From assembly GCA_947473305.1 (NCBI GenBank), contig CANJCB010000007.1:1-64000 (forward strand): a stretch of DNA of 64,000 nucleotides, read 5' to 3'. Source of the stretch: Rhodospirillales bacterium (GTDB lineage: Bacteria > Pseudomonadota > Alphaproteobacteria > ATCC43930 > CGMCC-115725). This document shows, in pieces, positions 8,696 to 16,624 of this stretch (position 1 is its first letter; the number at the start of each line of letters is the position of its first letter). The notes below the pieces were generated by a model that saw only the letters and a program-made list of their open reading frames with translations, did no database searches and had not been told where the DNA came from. Both the position numbers and the translations under genes were made by a program.

Positions 8696-10063
8696 TCAGC
8701 GTGGAAGATGAATGCGGGCGCGCAGCCCGCCTTGCGGGGATTCCTCGAGCGTGAGGTCCCCTCCGTGGCCCCGCACCACGTCGCGCGCGATGGTCAGCCC
8801 GAGCCCGACCCCGCCCGTCGAGGGATTGCGCGAAGGGTCGAGCCGCAGAAAAGGCCGGAACACGGCTTCCCGCTGGGAGACGGGGATGCCGGGACCGTCG
8901 TCATCGACCAGCACGTCGATCCCGTCGCGCGCGGGCAGCGCGGTCACCCAGATATGGCTGCCGTGCCGGCGCGCGTTGCCGATCAGGTTCGTCAGGCACC
9001 GCCGCATCGCGTCGGGCCGGAGTTCCATCACATAGTCTTCCGGCGCCGTCAGCGAGATCGAGGCCCCCTCCCGCGCCGCCTTCGCCTGCACGTCTTCCAG
9101 CAGAAGGCGCAGATCGGTTTCGCGGGGCGCCTCCGTCCCCTCGCCGCGGGCAAAATCGAGGTAGCCCTGGACCATCCGTTCCATCTCGACGACGTCGGAT
9201 TTCAATTCCTCCACGCTGGGATCCTCGCCCATCAGCTCCAGCGCGAGCTTCATCCGGGTGAGCGGGGTCCTGAGATCATGCGAAACCCCCGCGAGCATTT
9301 CCGTGCGCTGCGTGATCTGCCGTTGGATACGGTCGCGCATCAGGAGAAAGGCCGTCGCCACCTGACGGACCTCGGTGGCGCCCTCGACCTTGAGATGGCT
9401 GACATCGCGGCCCTTGCCGAGGCTTTCCGCCGCCGCCGCCATGCGCCGAAGCGACCTTACCTGGTTGCGCATGAAAAGCGTCGCCACCGCGAAAAGCACC
9501 AGCGACGACCCCATCATCCAGAGCACGAAGATATAGGTCGTGGAGGTATAGAGCCGGTCTCGCGGCGCCACCGCCTGGAGCACGCCGTCCCGAAGTTCGA
9601 TGGAGATCAGGATATCCCGAACATCGGAGACCCCGTCGACGAAGACGGGGCGGCCGAAACGGCCCTGAAAGGCCTGAATGAGTTGATCGCGCGAGGCCCC
9701 CGCCGGCGATTGCAGGCCCGGCGGCAGCGTTTCCCCTGGCCGGAAGACGTAGTCGATCCCCGTCGCCCGCGCCGACCGGTCGAAAAGCTGGTCGAGCAGC
9801 ACGAGCTCCCGGTTCAGGGGCATCTCGTCGATCACCAGCGCGATATCGCCGACCACCCCCGAGGCGAGCCGCCGCGCCACGGTGTTCCAATGGCGGTCGT
9901 AGAAGATCCAGGTCGCGATCACCTGCCCCAGGATGAGCGGCGTGATGATGATGAGCAGCGAACGACCGAACATCGAATGCGGCAGCATCCGCTTGATCCA
10001 GCTTTCCCGACGCGGGCGCGGCGGGGTGAGAGGAACGCTCCCCTCAATCGGGCTTGAGGGCAT
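8696..10063 (-). CDS. EnvZ-like sensor histidine kinase
   Basis: The 455-residue membrane kinase has two membrane helices (about residues 32-54 and 155-178) around a periplasmic sensor, a HAMP linker, a HisKA domain with the H-box AGVSHDLRTPLTRMK, and a HATPase domain with NLIGNARRHG, DDDGPGIP and GVGLGLTIA. All catalytic boxes are intact. It resembles EnvZ. Its start overlaps the response-regulator gene by 20 bp, so the pair is co-transcribed. The signal is unknown; no target operon is nearby except possibly the hydratase downstream. Confidence 0.93.
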   Translation of the reverse strand: MPSSPIEGSVPLTPPRPRRESWIKRMLPHSMFGRSLLIIITPLILGQVIATWIFYDRHWNTVARRLASGVVGDIALVIDEMPLNRELVLLDQLFDRSARATGIDYVFRPGETLPPGLQSPAGASRDQLIQAFQGRFGRPVFVDGVSDVRDILISIELRDGVLQAVAPRDRLYTSTTYIFVLWMMGSSLVLFAVATLFMRNQVRSLRRMAAAAESLGKGRDVSHLKVEGATEVRQVATAFLLMRDRIQRQITQRTEMLAGVSHDLRTPLTRMKLALELMGEDPSVEELKSDVVEMERMVQGYLDFARGEGTEAPRETDLRLLLEDVQAKAAREGASISLTAPEDYVMELRPDAMRRCLTNLIGNARRHGSHIWVTALPARDGIDVLVDDDGPGIPVSQREAVFRPFLRLDPSRNPSTGGVGLGLTIARDVVRGHGGDLTLEESPQGGLRARIHLPR

Positions 10064-10727
10064 AGCCCGTTCCCCTGACCGTCTGGAGATAGCGCGGGAA
10101 TTTCGGATCGCGCTCGATCTTGCGGCGGAGCCTGGTCATCTGGACATCGACGGTCCGGACGTTGCCGCTGAACTGCGCCTCCTCGGACAAGTCCTCGCGG
10201 CTCACCGGCTCGCCGGCGCGGCGCGCCAGGACCGCCAGCAAGGCGGCTTCCGCCGCCGTCAGATGCACGGACTCCGATCCCCGGAAAAGCTCGCTGCGGG
10301 CAAGATCGAAGCGGAAACCGCCGAACACGAGTTCCGGCTGCGCCTCCGGCGTTTGCGGGACGCGCTGGAGAATGTTGCGGATGCGCAGGACCAGCTCACG
10401 AGGCTCGAAGGGCTTGGTGAGATAGTCGTCTGCCCCTCGTTCCAGCCCGGTAATCCGGTCCTCGGTTTCCGCCATCGCGGTCAGCAGCAGGATCGGCAGC
10501 CGGCTTTTCCGCCGGATCGCCTGGGTCAGCTCGAAGCCGCTCTCCCCCGGCATCATCACATCGAGCACGACCAGATCGAAGGAAAAGCTCTCCATCCGGC
10601 CGCGGGCCTCGGCCGCGTCGGCGGCGGTCGTGACCCGGAAGCCGCGCTCCACCAGATAGCGGCTCAAGAGCCCGCGCAGCCTCGCGTCGTCGTCGACGAT
10701 CAGGAGATGAGGCTCTTCCTCGCTCAT
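10044..10727 (-). CDS. OmpR-family response regulator
   Basis: The 227-residue protein has an N-terminal receiver domain with the acidic pocket (VDDDARLRGLL), phospho-acceptor Asp in DLVVLDVMMPGESG, and the conserved Lys in LTKPFEPRELV. The C-terminal winged helix ends in RYLQTVRGTGYALKPD, typical of OmpR/PhoB DNA-binding domains. It overlaps the EnvZ-like kinase and follows a MarR gene by 9 bp, so all three form one operon. It resembles OmpR, but porin targets cannot be confirmed here. Confidence 0.94.
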   Translation of the reverse strand: MSEEEPHLLIVDDDARLRGLLSRYLVERGFRVTTAADAAEARGRMESFSFDLVVLDVMMPGESGFELTQAIRRKSRLPILLLTAMAETEDRITGLERGADDYLTKPFEPRELVLRIRNILQRVPQTPEAQPELVFGGFRFDLARSELFRGSESVHLTAAEAALLAVLARRAGEPVSREDLSEEAQFSGNVRTVDVQMTRLRRKIERDPKFPRYLQTVRGTGYALKPD

Positions 10728-10736
10728 GAGAGGGGA

Positions 10737-11255
10737 TTATACGGCGCCGGGGCGGCGACGCATCGGCTGCGGTGGCGCCTCGAACCGGCGGCGATCCTCC
10801 TCCCCGGTGATGATCCCCAGCATGACCTTGCGGAACCCTTCGACCGCCTCCGGACCCGCCTCGCGATAGGCCCGGGCGATGCGCGCCCGCTGATTCTCCG
10901 AGAGCCGGCGTTCCAGTTCGACGCCCTTGGCCGTCAGTTCCAAAAGCCGCTGGCGGCGGTCTTCGCGGCCGGGGCGCTGGTGGATGAAGTCCTTGGCCAC
11001 AAGCTCGCCCAAGACCCGGCTCAGGCTCTGCTTGGTGATCTGGAGGATGGCGAGAAGCTCGCTCACGGTCATCCGGGGATGACGGCCGACGAAATAGATA
11101 ACCCGGTGATGCGCCCGGCCGAAGCCGATCTCGGCCAGGATCGCGTCGGGTTCCGCCGTGAAGTCGCGATAGGCATAGAACAGGAACTCGATGCCCTCGC
11201 GCAGGTCCTCCTCGGGGAGGAAAGGGGAACTCACGCTCGCTTTGTCGTCAGCCAT
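10737..11255 (-). CDS. MarR-family transcriptional regulator
   Basis: This 172-residue winged-helix protein carries MTVSELLAILQITKQSLSRVLGEL as its recognition region and the wing GREDRRQRLLELTAKG. It is the first gene of a minus-strand set with the OmpR/EnvZ-like pair, and it is divergent from ilvE. It could regulate that set or ilvE. The C-terminal tail (about residues 150-172) is rich in Arg and Pro. The ligand is unknown. Confidence 0.88.
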   Translation of the reverse strand: MADDKASVSSPFLPEEDLREGIEFLFYAYRDFTAEPDAILAEIGFGRAHHRVIYFVGRHPRMTVSELLAILQITKQSLSRVLGELVAKDFIHQRPGREDRRQRLLELTAKGVELERRLSENQRARIARAYREAGPEAVEGFRKVMLGIITGEEDRRRFEAPPQPMRRRPGAV

Positions 11256-11256
11256 G

Positions 11257-11278
11257 TTGAATTGTTTTTCGTTTGAAT
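11257..11278. promoter_or_regulatory. Candidate MarR operator: TTGAAT direct repeats
   Basis: Between the marR start and ilvE, an AT-rich patch contains TTGAAT at 11257-11262 and again at 11273-11278, 16 bp apart, directly before the marR start codon. In a GC-rich genome this patch stands out and would suit autoregulation. No clear core promoter boxes were found, and the site is a weak inference. Confidence 0.25.
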
Positions 11279-11347
11279 GTTACATGCGGCCGGGAAGGAC
11301 GGGGGTAGTCTAACCCATCCGACCGACGTTAAGCACGAGGAACCGCC

Positions 11348-12244
11348 ATGGCTATGCTGCCCTTCGACGATCGCGACGGCTTCATCTGGTTCGATGGCAA
11401 GCTCGGCCCCTGGCGGGACGCCAAGATCCATGTCCTGACCCATGCGCTCCATTACGCGAGCTGCGTCTTCGAGGGCGAGCGGGTCTATGGCGGCAATATC
11501 TTCAAGCTGCGCGAGCACAGCGAGCGGCTGATCAATTCCGGCAAGCTCCTGGGCTTCGACCTGCCCTTGAGCGCCGCCGCCATCGACGAGGCCTGCAATC
11601 AGGTGGTGAAGGCCAACAACATCGTCGACGGCTATGTCCGCCCGGTGGCCTGGCGCGGCGCGGAGCAGATGGGCGTCGCGGCGCAGCAGACCAAGATCCA
11701 TATGGCCATCGCGGTTTGGGAATGGCCCAGCTACTTCAGCCCCGAGGCGAAGATGAAGGGCATCCGCCTGACCCTTTCCAAATGGGCCCGCCCCGCCCCG
11801 AATACGGCGCCGACCTCGTCCAAGGCCGCCGGCCTCTACATGATCTGCACGCTCTCGAAGCACGCCGCCGAGGCCGAAGGCTACGACGACGCGCTGATGC
11901 TCGATTATCGCGGTCAGATCGCCGAGGCGACCGGGGCCAATATCTTCATGGTGATCGACGGCGAGCTTCATACGCCGAAGCCCGACTGCTTCCTCGACGG
12001 GATCACCCGCCGCACGGTCATCGACCTCGCCAAGAAGCGCGGAATCAAGGTGGTCGAGCGCGCGATCATGCCCGAGGAGCTGGCCAAGGCCACGGAAGTC
12101 TTCTTGACCGGCACCGCGGCGGAAGTCACTCCGGTCGGCGAGATCGGCCAATACCGCTTCACCCCGGGCGCCGTCTGCAAGGCGCTGATCGAGGATTACG
12201 ATCGCGCGACCCGTGCCGTGGCCTCGGCCGCGTCGGCCGCTTGA
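11348..12244 (+). CDS. ilvE: Branched-chain amino acid aminotransferase
   Basis: The 298-residue PLP enzyme of fold type IV catalyses the last step of Val, Leu and Ile synthesis and the first of their breakdown. Typical sequences are FIWFDGKLGPWRDAKIHVLTHALHY, VFEGERVYGG, RPVAWRGAEQMGV, and the cofactor lysine region ASNxK-type TSSKAAGLYM followed by YDDALMLDYRGQIAEATGANIFMV. Its length fits bacterial IlvE. RBS AGGAA precedes the ATG. The stop overlaps the start of the following methyltransferase by 4 bp. Confidence 0.95.
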   Translation: MAMLPFDDRDGFIWFDGKLGPWRDAKIHVLTHALHYASCVFEGERVYGGNIFKLREHSERLINSGKLLGFDLPLSAAAIDEACNQVVKANNIVDGYVRPVAWRGAEQMGVAAQQTKIHMAIAVWEWPSYFSPEAKMKGIRLTLSKWARPAPNTAPTSSKAAGLYMICTLSKHAAEAEGYDDALMLDYRGQIAEATGANIFMVIDGELHTPKPDCFLDGITRRTVIDLAKKRGIKVVERAIMPEELAKATEVFLTGTAAEVTPVGEIGQYRFTPGAVCKALIEDYDRATRAVASAASAA

Positions 12245-12978
12245 CGTCCTCCGCCTGCCAGGTCTGCGGTTCCCTCGACCACGCGCCTTATCCGACCCCG
12301 CCGCCCTATCAGCTGACGCGCTGCCGCGGCTGTGGCTTCATCTGGCTCGATCCGCTGCCGACCGACGCGCAGCGGGCCGAACTCTATAGCGACCCCTATC
12401 AGGGCGCCACCACCAGCTATTTCGCCAAGGTCGACAAGAAGATGCGCCGGTCGCGCGGACGGGCGGGATGGCTTGCCCGGCGGGCGCCGGCCAAGGGGCG
12501 CTTCCTCGATGTCGGCTGCTCCGGCGGCTTCATGGTGGAATCGATGCGGGAGCGCGGCTTCGAAGCCCATGGGCTCGATCTCGACGAACATTCCATAGGC
12601 TTCGCACGCGAGCATTTTCCCGCCTGCCATTTCAACGCGATCCCGGTGGAACCCTTCGCGGAAGGCACAGACCTGCGCTTCGACGCGATCTATTCGTCGG
12701 AGGTCATCGAGCATGTCACCGACGCCAACGGCTTCATCGCCGCCATCGCCCGCCTGCTGAAGCCCGGCGGGACCTTCTTCGTCACGACGCCGGACATCAA
12801 CCATTGGCGCAGGCCGAAGGATCTCCTGAAATGGGACGGCTATTCGCCGCCGTCGCATTGCCTCTATTTCGGGCCGAAGAACATGCCGATCCTGATGGCG
12901 CGGCACGGGCTGAAGCTCAAGCATCGCCGCCCGAGCTTCAAGCCGGGAATCAAGATGCTGTTTGTGAAGGAAGCCTAA
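12241..12978 (+). CDS. Class I SAM methyltransferase with N-terminal zinc ribbon
   Basis: The frame is taken from TTG 12241, which overlaps the ilvE stop as TTGA, giving 245 residues. Residues 6-32 carry CQVCG and CRGCG, a two-knuckle zinc ribbon common in glycan or secondary-metabolite methyltransferases. The Rossmann SAM site is GRFLDVGCSGGFMVESM, with the later motifs FDAIYSSEVIEHV and LKPGGTFFVTTPD. Methylated substrate unknown. The same frame stays open far upstream inside ilvE, but that part is antisense to codon pattern and is not used. Its end forms a shared hairpin with moaE. Confidence 0.82.
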   Translation: MTSSACQVCGSLDHAPYPTPPPYQLTRCRGCGFIWLDPLPTDAQRAELYSDPYQGATTSYFAKVDKKMRRSRGRAGWLARRAPAKGRFLDVGCSGGFMVESMRERGFEAHGLDLDEHSIGFAREHFPACHFNAIPVEPFAEGTDLRFDAIYSSEVIEHVTDANGFIAAIARLLKPGGTFFVTTPDINHWRRPKDLLKWDGYSPPSHCLYFGPKNMPILMARHGLKLKHRRPSFKPGIKMLFVKEA

Positions 12979-12991
12979 AGGCTTACTTCAC
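12964..12991. terminator. Bidirectional hairpin across two convergent stop codons
   Basis: GTGAAG (12964-12969) pairs with CTTCAC (12986-12991), and inside it AGCCT pairs with AGGCT, with a 2-nt loop and a small bulge. The hairpin contains the stop codons of both the methyltransferase (plus) and moaE (minus). It has no U tract in either direction, so termination strength is uncertain. Confidence 0.5.
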
Positions 12992-13432
12992 CCAGCGTTC
13001 CTTGGCCTTGTTGTCGCTGTCGCGGGCATCGACCCATTTGCCGCCATCCGGCGTTTCTTCGAGCTTCCAGAAGGGCGCTTCGGTCTTCAGCCAGTCGATG
13101 AGAAAGCGGCAGCTTTCCAAAGCCGCGTCCCGATGCGCCGAGGCGGTCGCCACGAACACGATCCGGTCGCCGGGCTCCAGCCGCCCATAGCGGTGAACGA
13201 TCAGGCAGGCTTCCAGCGGCCAACGCCGACGCGCCTCCGCTTCGATCTCTTCGAGCTTCCGCTCGGTCATGCCAGGGTAATGTTCGAGGGTCAGGGCGCC
13301 GATCTTGTCATCTCCCGCCATGTCCCGCACAAGTCCCACGAAAACCCCGATTCCCCCAATTCCGTGATTGCCTTCGCTGAGGCTGGCCAGTTCCGCGCCC
13401 ACGTCGAAATCCTCCGCCTGGACCCGGATCAT
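12983..13432 (-). CDS. moaE: Molybdopterin synthase catalytic subunit
   Basis: The 149-residue large subunit of molybdopterin synthase inserts two sulfurs into cyclic pyranopterin monophosphate using MoaD thiocarboxylate. Seen are VFVGLVRDMAGDDK, LTLEHYPGMTERKL, the IVHRYGRLEPGDRIVFVA core and KTEAPFWK, which contains the conserved active-site lysine. It follows moaD by 4 bp in a run of cofactor genes. Mo cofactor is required by the formate dehydrogenase encoded at 33516-36380. Confidence 0.95.
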   Translation of the reverse strand: MIRVQAEDFDVGAELASLSEGNHGIGGIGVFVGLVRDMAGDDKIGALTLEHYPGMTERKLEEIEAEARRRWPLEACLIVHRYGRLEPGDRIVFVATASAHRDAALESCRFLIDWLKTEAPFWKLEETPDGGKWVDARDSDNKAKERWVK

Positions 13433-13436
13433 GCCC

Positions 13437-13688
13437 TCAGCCTCCGGTCACAGGCGGGAAAAGAGCGATTTCGTCACCGGGACGGACCGGATGATCGGCC
13501 TTCACATAGTCGTGGTTCACCGCGACCCGCACCACCGAGGGATCCTTCAAAGCCTCGGCGAAGCCAGGCCCGCGCGTCTTCAGCCAATCGACCAAAGTAC
13601 CGACGGTCGTGACCTCGCTGGGCGGGTCCACGATCTCCTCGGCCATGCCGATCCGGGTTCTGAGCCAGGCGAAATAGAGCAGCTTCAT
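13437..13688 (-). CDS. moaD: Molybdopterin synthase sulfur carrier subunit
   Basis: An 83-residue ubiquitin-like beta-grasp protein ending in VTGG. The terminal Gly-Gly is adenylated and thiocarboxylated so that it can donate sulfur to MoaE. MKLLYFAWLRTRIG and DEIALFPPVTGG are characteristic. It is 4 bp upstream of moaE, the usual pairing. Confidence 0.94.
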   Translation of the reverse strand: MKLLYFAWLRTRIGMAEEIVDPPSEVTTVGTLVDWLKTRGPGFAEALKDPSVVRVAVNHDYVKADHPVRPGDEIALFPPVTGG

Positions 13689-13740
13689 CGCGCTTCAGCT
13701 AATCCGTTCCGCGAAAGATTTCAATGATAGGCCCGGAATC

Positions 13741-14109
13741 TCAGGTCCGGTTGATCTTCACTTGAAGGGTGCGGATATGCTTGGTGAACATCCGCAGCAG
13801 CGCCGCGAGGAAGGGATCGGCGTGGGCCATCTTCTCATGGAACTTGTCCAAGGGCACGACGACGCAGACGGTCTTCTCCACCGCGACCGCCGAGGCCATG
13901 CGGGGCTGGTCGTCGATCATCGCCATCTCGCCGAAAAGCTCGCCCGGGTGGACCTGGGCGACGCGGCGGTCCTCGTAGGTGCCTTCCAGCTGTTTCCTGA
14001 TCTCGACCAGGCCTTCCTGGATGAGATAGGCGCGATCGGCCGGATCCCCCTCGCGGAAGATCACCTGATTGGCGAAGAAGACCTTGCGGTCGAGAATGCC
14101 GTGGACCAA
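13741..14109 (-). CDS. Cyclic nucleotide-binding domain protein
   Basis: A small single-domain protein of the Crp-type nucleotide-binding fold, with VIFREGDPADRAYLIQEGLVEI at the start of the beta roll, PGELFGEMAMIDDQPR as the phosphate-binding cassette (Glu in GEMA; the usual Arg position shows QPR), and SAVAVEKTVCVVVP. There is no DNA-binding or kinase domain. I choose TTG 14109 because GGGGGGA precedes it; an alternative TTG at 14166 adds 19 unconserved residues. It sits between moeA and moaD, so it may report cAMP or another nucleotide to membrane or enzyme partners. The role is unknown. Confidence 0.8.
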   Translation of the reverse strand: MVHGILDRKVFFANQVIFREGDPADRAYLIQEGLVEIRKQLEGTYEDRRVAQVHPGELFGEMAMIDDQPRMASAVAVEKTVCVVVPLDKFHEKMAHADPFLAALLRMFTKHIRTLQVKINRT

Positions 14110-14173
14110 TCGGTCCCCCCATGGATGTGGCTCACGGATTATGAGCGCAGCGCCCGCCCCCGGCAATCCCGTC

Positions 14174-15430
14174 TCAGCCGATCAATTCGCCAAAGGGGAT
14201 GAATTCGACGGTCTGGCCGGGTTCGAGTGCCGTCACCTCCTCGGCCACGACCGCCAGTCCGTCCGCTTCCACCATCGAGGTGAGGATACCGGCCCCGTCG
14301 CGGGGAAGCTTTTCCAGCACCTGGCCCTGCTGTCCGCGGAGGAGGCGGACACGGATATATTCCCGGCGGCCGGCGCGCTTCTCATAGGCGAAGCCCACCG
14401 CGACCGGAAAACTCAGCGGGTCCCGGTCGAGCGCGCCTGAAAGCCTGAGCAGCAAAGGCCGTGCGAGCGTCAGGAAGGTCACCATCACCGCAACCGGATT
14501 GCCGGGCAGGCCCAGGAAGGGAACCCGGCCGATCTGGCCCAAGGCGACCGGCCGGCCCGGCTTGATGGCGAGCCGCCAGAAATGCAGCGCGCCCTGGGCC
14601 TCGACCGCCGCCTTCACATGGTCTTCGTCGCCGGTGGACATGCCGCCCGAGGTCACGATCAGATCGTGGTCGCGAGACGCCCGCCCCAGCGCATCGCGGA
14701 TCGTCTCCATCCGATCCGGCAGGATGCCCAGGTCCGTGACCTGGCAACCAAGCCCCGCCAGCAAAGCGCGGAGCACATGGCGGTTCGAGTCATAGAGCAT
14801 GCCGTCCGGCAGTTCGACACCCGGTTCGCAGACCTCGTCGCCCGTCGAAACCAACGCCACCCGCAAAGGCCGGTAGACGTCCAGCATCCTGCAACCCAGG
14901 GAAGCGGCGATCCCGATTTCCTGAGGCCGCATCCGGGTGCCGGCGACAAGCACCTCCGCCCCGGCCGGGATATCCTCTCCCGCCTTGCGCAGATTGGCCC
15001 CGCGCTTGATGCCGGGCGGAATGAGCACCGCCCCTCCCGGTATTTCCTCGCAGTCTTCCTGCATGAGGACGGTGTCCGGTCCTTGGGGTACCGGCGCGCC
15101 AGTGAAGATGCGGACCGATTCGCCACGGCGCACCGGACCATCCCACGGATGCCCCGCCGTCGCGCGCCCGCCGACCCTCAAAGGCGAGGGGGCGTCCGGC
15201 GCCAGATCGTCGAAGAAGACCGCATAGCCGTCGACCGCCGAACTGTCGTAAGGCGGCACATTGCGAGCCGCCGCAAGAGGTGCCGCGAGAATGCGGCCCA
15301 GCGCCTCGGCGAGCGGCACCTGCTCTATCTCGGGCAAAGCCACGGTTCGGCTGCGGAGGAGATCGAGTGCCGCTGAGGCCGTCATCAGCTCGCCGCCGAA
15401 GGCGAAGCAATCGTCGCTGAGCTGGGTCAT
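14174..15430 (-). CDS. moeA: Molybdopterin molybdenumtransferase
   Basis: The 418-residue enzyme inserts molybdate into adenylated molybdopterin. It shows the PPYDSSAVDGYAV motif near the start, TGAPVPQGPDTVLMQED, the MoCF-biosynthesis core IVTSGGMSTGDEDHVK, and FLGLPGNPVAVMV, followed by the C-terminal beta-barrel domain. Length matches E. coli MoeA. Its start overlaps mobB by 4 bp. It works with MoaD/E here to feed formate dehydrogenase and other Mo enzymes. Confidence 0.96.
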   Translation of the reverse strand: MTQLSDDCFAFGGELMTASAALDLLRSRTVALPEIEQVPLAEALGRILAAPLAAARNVPPYDSSAVDGYAVFFDDLAPDAPSPLRVGGRATAGHPWDGPVRRGESVRIFTGAPVPQGPDTVLMQEDCEEIPGGAVLIPPGIKRGANLRKAGEDIPAGAEVLVAGTRMRPQEIGIAASLGCRMLDVYRPLRVALVSTGDEVCEPGVELPDGMLYDSNRHVLRALLAGLGCQVTDLGILPDRMETIRDALGRASRDHDLIVTSGGMSTGDEDHVKAAVEAQGALHFWRLAIKPGRPVALGQIGRVPFLGLPGNPVAVMVTFLTLARPLLLRLSGALDRDPLSFPVAVGFAYEKRAGRREYIRVRLLRGQQGQVLEKLPRDGAGILTSMVEADGLAVVAEEVTALEPGQTVEFIPFGELIG

Positions 15431-15927
15431 GGGACGAGCCCGCTCCGGGTCAGGATGAAATCCGCTATGCCCTTGATATCGCCGCGATCGAAGACCGGCA
15501 CGGAAAGACCCTCTATCGGTCCGTCCGAAGCCACGGCGACGATTTCAGGATCCTCGCCGCAGAGGAGGGGTTTGCCGAGGGTCCGGTCGTGCATCTCCAA
15601 CTTGGGGTGGCTGTGGCGCTTGAAGCCTTCCACCAGCAGGAGATCGACGGGGCTCATCCGACGGACCAGTTCTTCGAGGCTCGCTTCCTCCGCGCCGCGA
15701 TGCTCATGCATTAGCGCCCAGCGGTTGGCGGAGGAAACCATCACCTCCACCGCGCCCGCCTGCCGGTGCAGCCAGCTGTCCTTGCCGGGCTGGTCGACGT
15801 CGAAGGCATGATGCGCGTGCTTCACGGTGGATACCCTCAACCCCCGGCCGATCAGCTCCGGCAGCAACTTGACCATCAGCGTGGTCTTGCCGCTGCCGCT
15901 CCACCCCGCGAGCCCGAAGATCCGCAT
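15427..15927 (-). CDS. mobB: Molybdopterin-guanine dinucleotide biosynthesis adaptor
   Basis: The 166-residue GTP-binding protein has a Walker A loop (GLAGWSGSGKTTLMVKL), KHAHHAFDVDQPGKDS typical of MobB, and LLVEGFKRHSHPKLE. MobB stimulates conversion of Mo-molybdopterin to the guanine dinucleotide form used by DMSO-reductase-family enzymes such as formate dehydrogenase. It is linked to moeA by a 4-bp overlap. No mobA is in the window. Confidence 0.93.
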   Translation of the reverse strand: MRIFGLAGWSGSGKTTLMVKLLPELIGRGLRVSTVKHAHHAFDVDQPGKDSWLHRQAGAVEVMVSSANRWALMHEHRGAEEASLEELVRRMSPVDLLLVEGFKRHSHPKLEMHDRTLGKPLLCGEDPEIVAVASDGPIEGLSVPVFDRGDIKGIADFILTRSGLVP

Positions 15928-15936
15928 CCTGACGCT

Positions 15937-16575
15937 TCAGGCCGCTTTGCTCGGTTTGGCCTGGGGCGCAGGTTCGGCTACCGGCTGCGGTTCTTGCGAG
16001 GAGAAGCGCGGAATATGAGAGAGCCCCAACCGCAGGTAATCGTATCCCGTCGCCAGGGTGAAACCGGCGGCGATCCACAGCAGAAACACGCCGATGTCGG
16101 GAACCCGCAGCCAGTCAGGTCCTTCCTGCCCGACAAGCAGGAAACCGATAGCCGCCATCTGGATCCCCGTTTTCCATTTTGCCAGCCGCGACGAGGGCAT
16201 GCCGACCCGGAGACCCGCCAGATATTCCCGCAACCCCGAAACCAGAATCTCTCGACAGAGGATGATAAGTGCCGGGAAGATCGCCCATCCCGTGATGTGC
16301 TGCTTGGCAGCGAGCCCGAAGAGCGTCGCTCCCACGAGAAGCTTGTCAGCGATGGGATCGAGGAAGCGTCCCAGTTCCGACTGCTGCTTCCAGAGTCGCG
16401 CCACATGCCCGTCGAGCCAATCGGTGACGCAGGCCGCAGCAAAGAGCGAAGCAGCCGCCCAGGCCGCATAGGCCGCATAGGCCGGATAGGCCTCCTGCAC
16501 GCAGATCAACGCAACCACGATCGGGATCACCAGGATCCGCGACAGGGTCAGGAGATTGGGCAGGCTCGTCAGCAT
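15937..16575 (-). CDS. pgsA: CDP-diacylglycerol-glycerol-3-phosphate phosphatidyltransferase
   Basis: This 212-residue inner-membrane enzyme makes phosphatidylglycerol phosphate. The CDP-alcohol phosphotransferase signature DG-x2-AR-x8-G-x3-D-x3-D is present (DWLDGHVARL, then LGRFLDPIADK). Four or more membrane helices are visible. The C-terminal tail is longer than usual and rich in Pro and Gln. It sits between uvrC and mobB on one strand; the pgsA-uvrC pairing is common in proteobacteria. Confidence 0.95.
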   Translation of the reverse strand: MLTSLPNLLTLSRILVIPIVVALICVQEAYPAYAAYAAWAAASLFAAACVTDWLDGHVARLWKQQSELGRFLDPIADKLLVGATLFGLAAKQHITGWAIFPALIILCREILVSGLREYLAGLRVGMPSSRLAKWKTGIQMAAIGFLLVGQEGPDWLRVPDIGVFLLWIAAGFTLATGYDYLRLGLSHIPRFSSQEPQPVAEPAPQAKPSKAA

Positions 16576-16624
16576 GGCTTTCTTTCAGAACCGCCAGGTA
16601 AAGGCGGGCGTATACAAAACCAGT

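Noticed and set aside
8708-10057. A 449-codon open frame on the plus strand, opposite the EnvZ-like kinase
   Set aside because: Same pattern of shadow composition; the opposite strand has all histidine kinase boxes in order.
11716-12240. Upstream extension of the zinc-ribbon methyltransferase within ilvE
   Set aside because: The translation in this stretch is low-complexity Arg/Gly-rich and overlaps ilvE fully; the zinc ribbon and methyltransferase start only after 12241.
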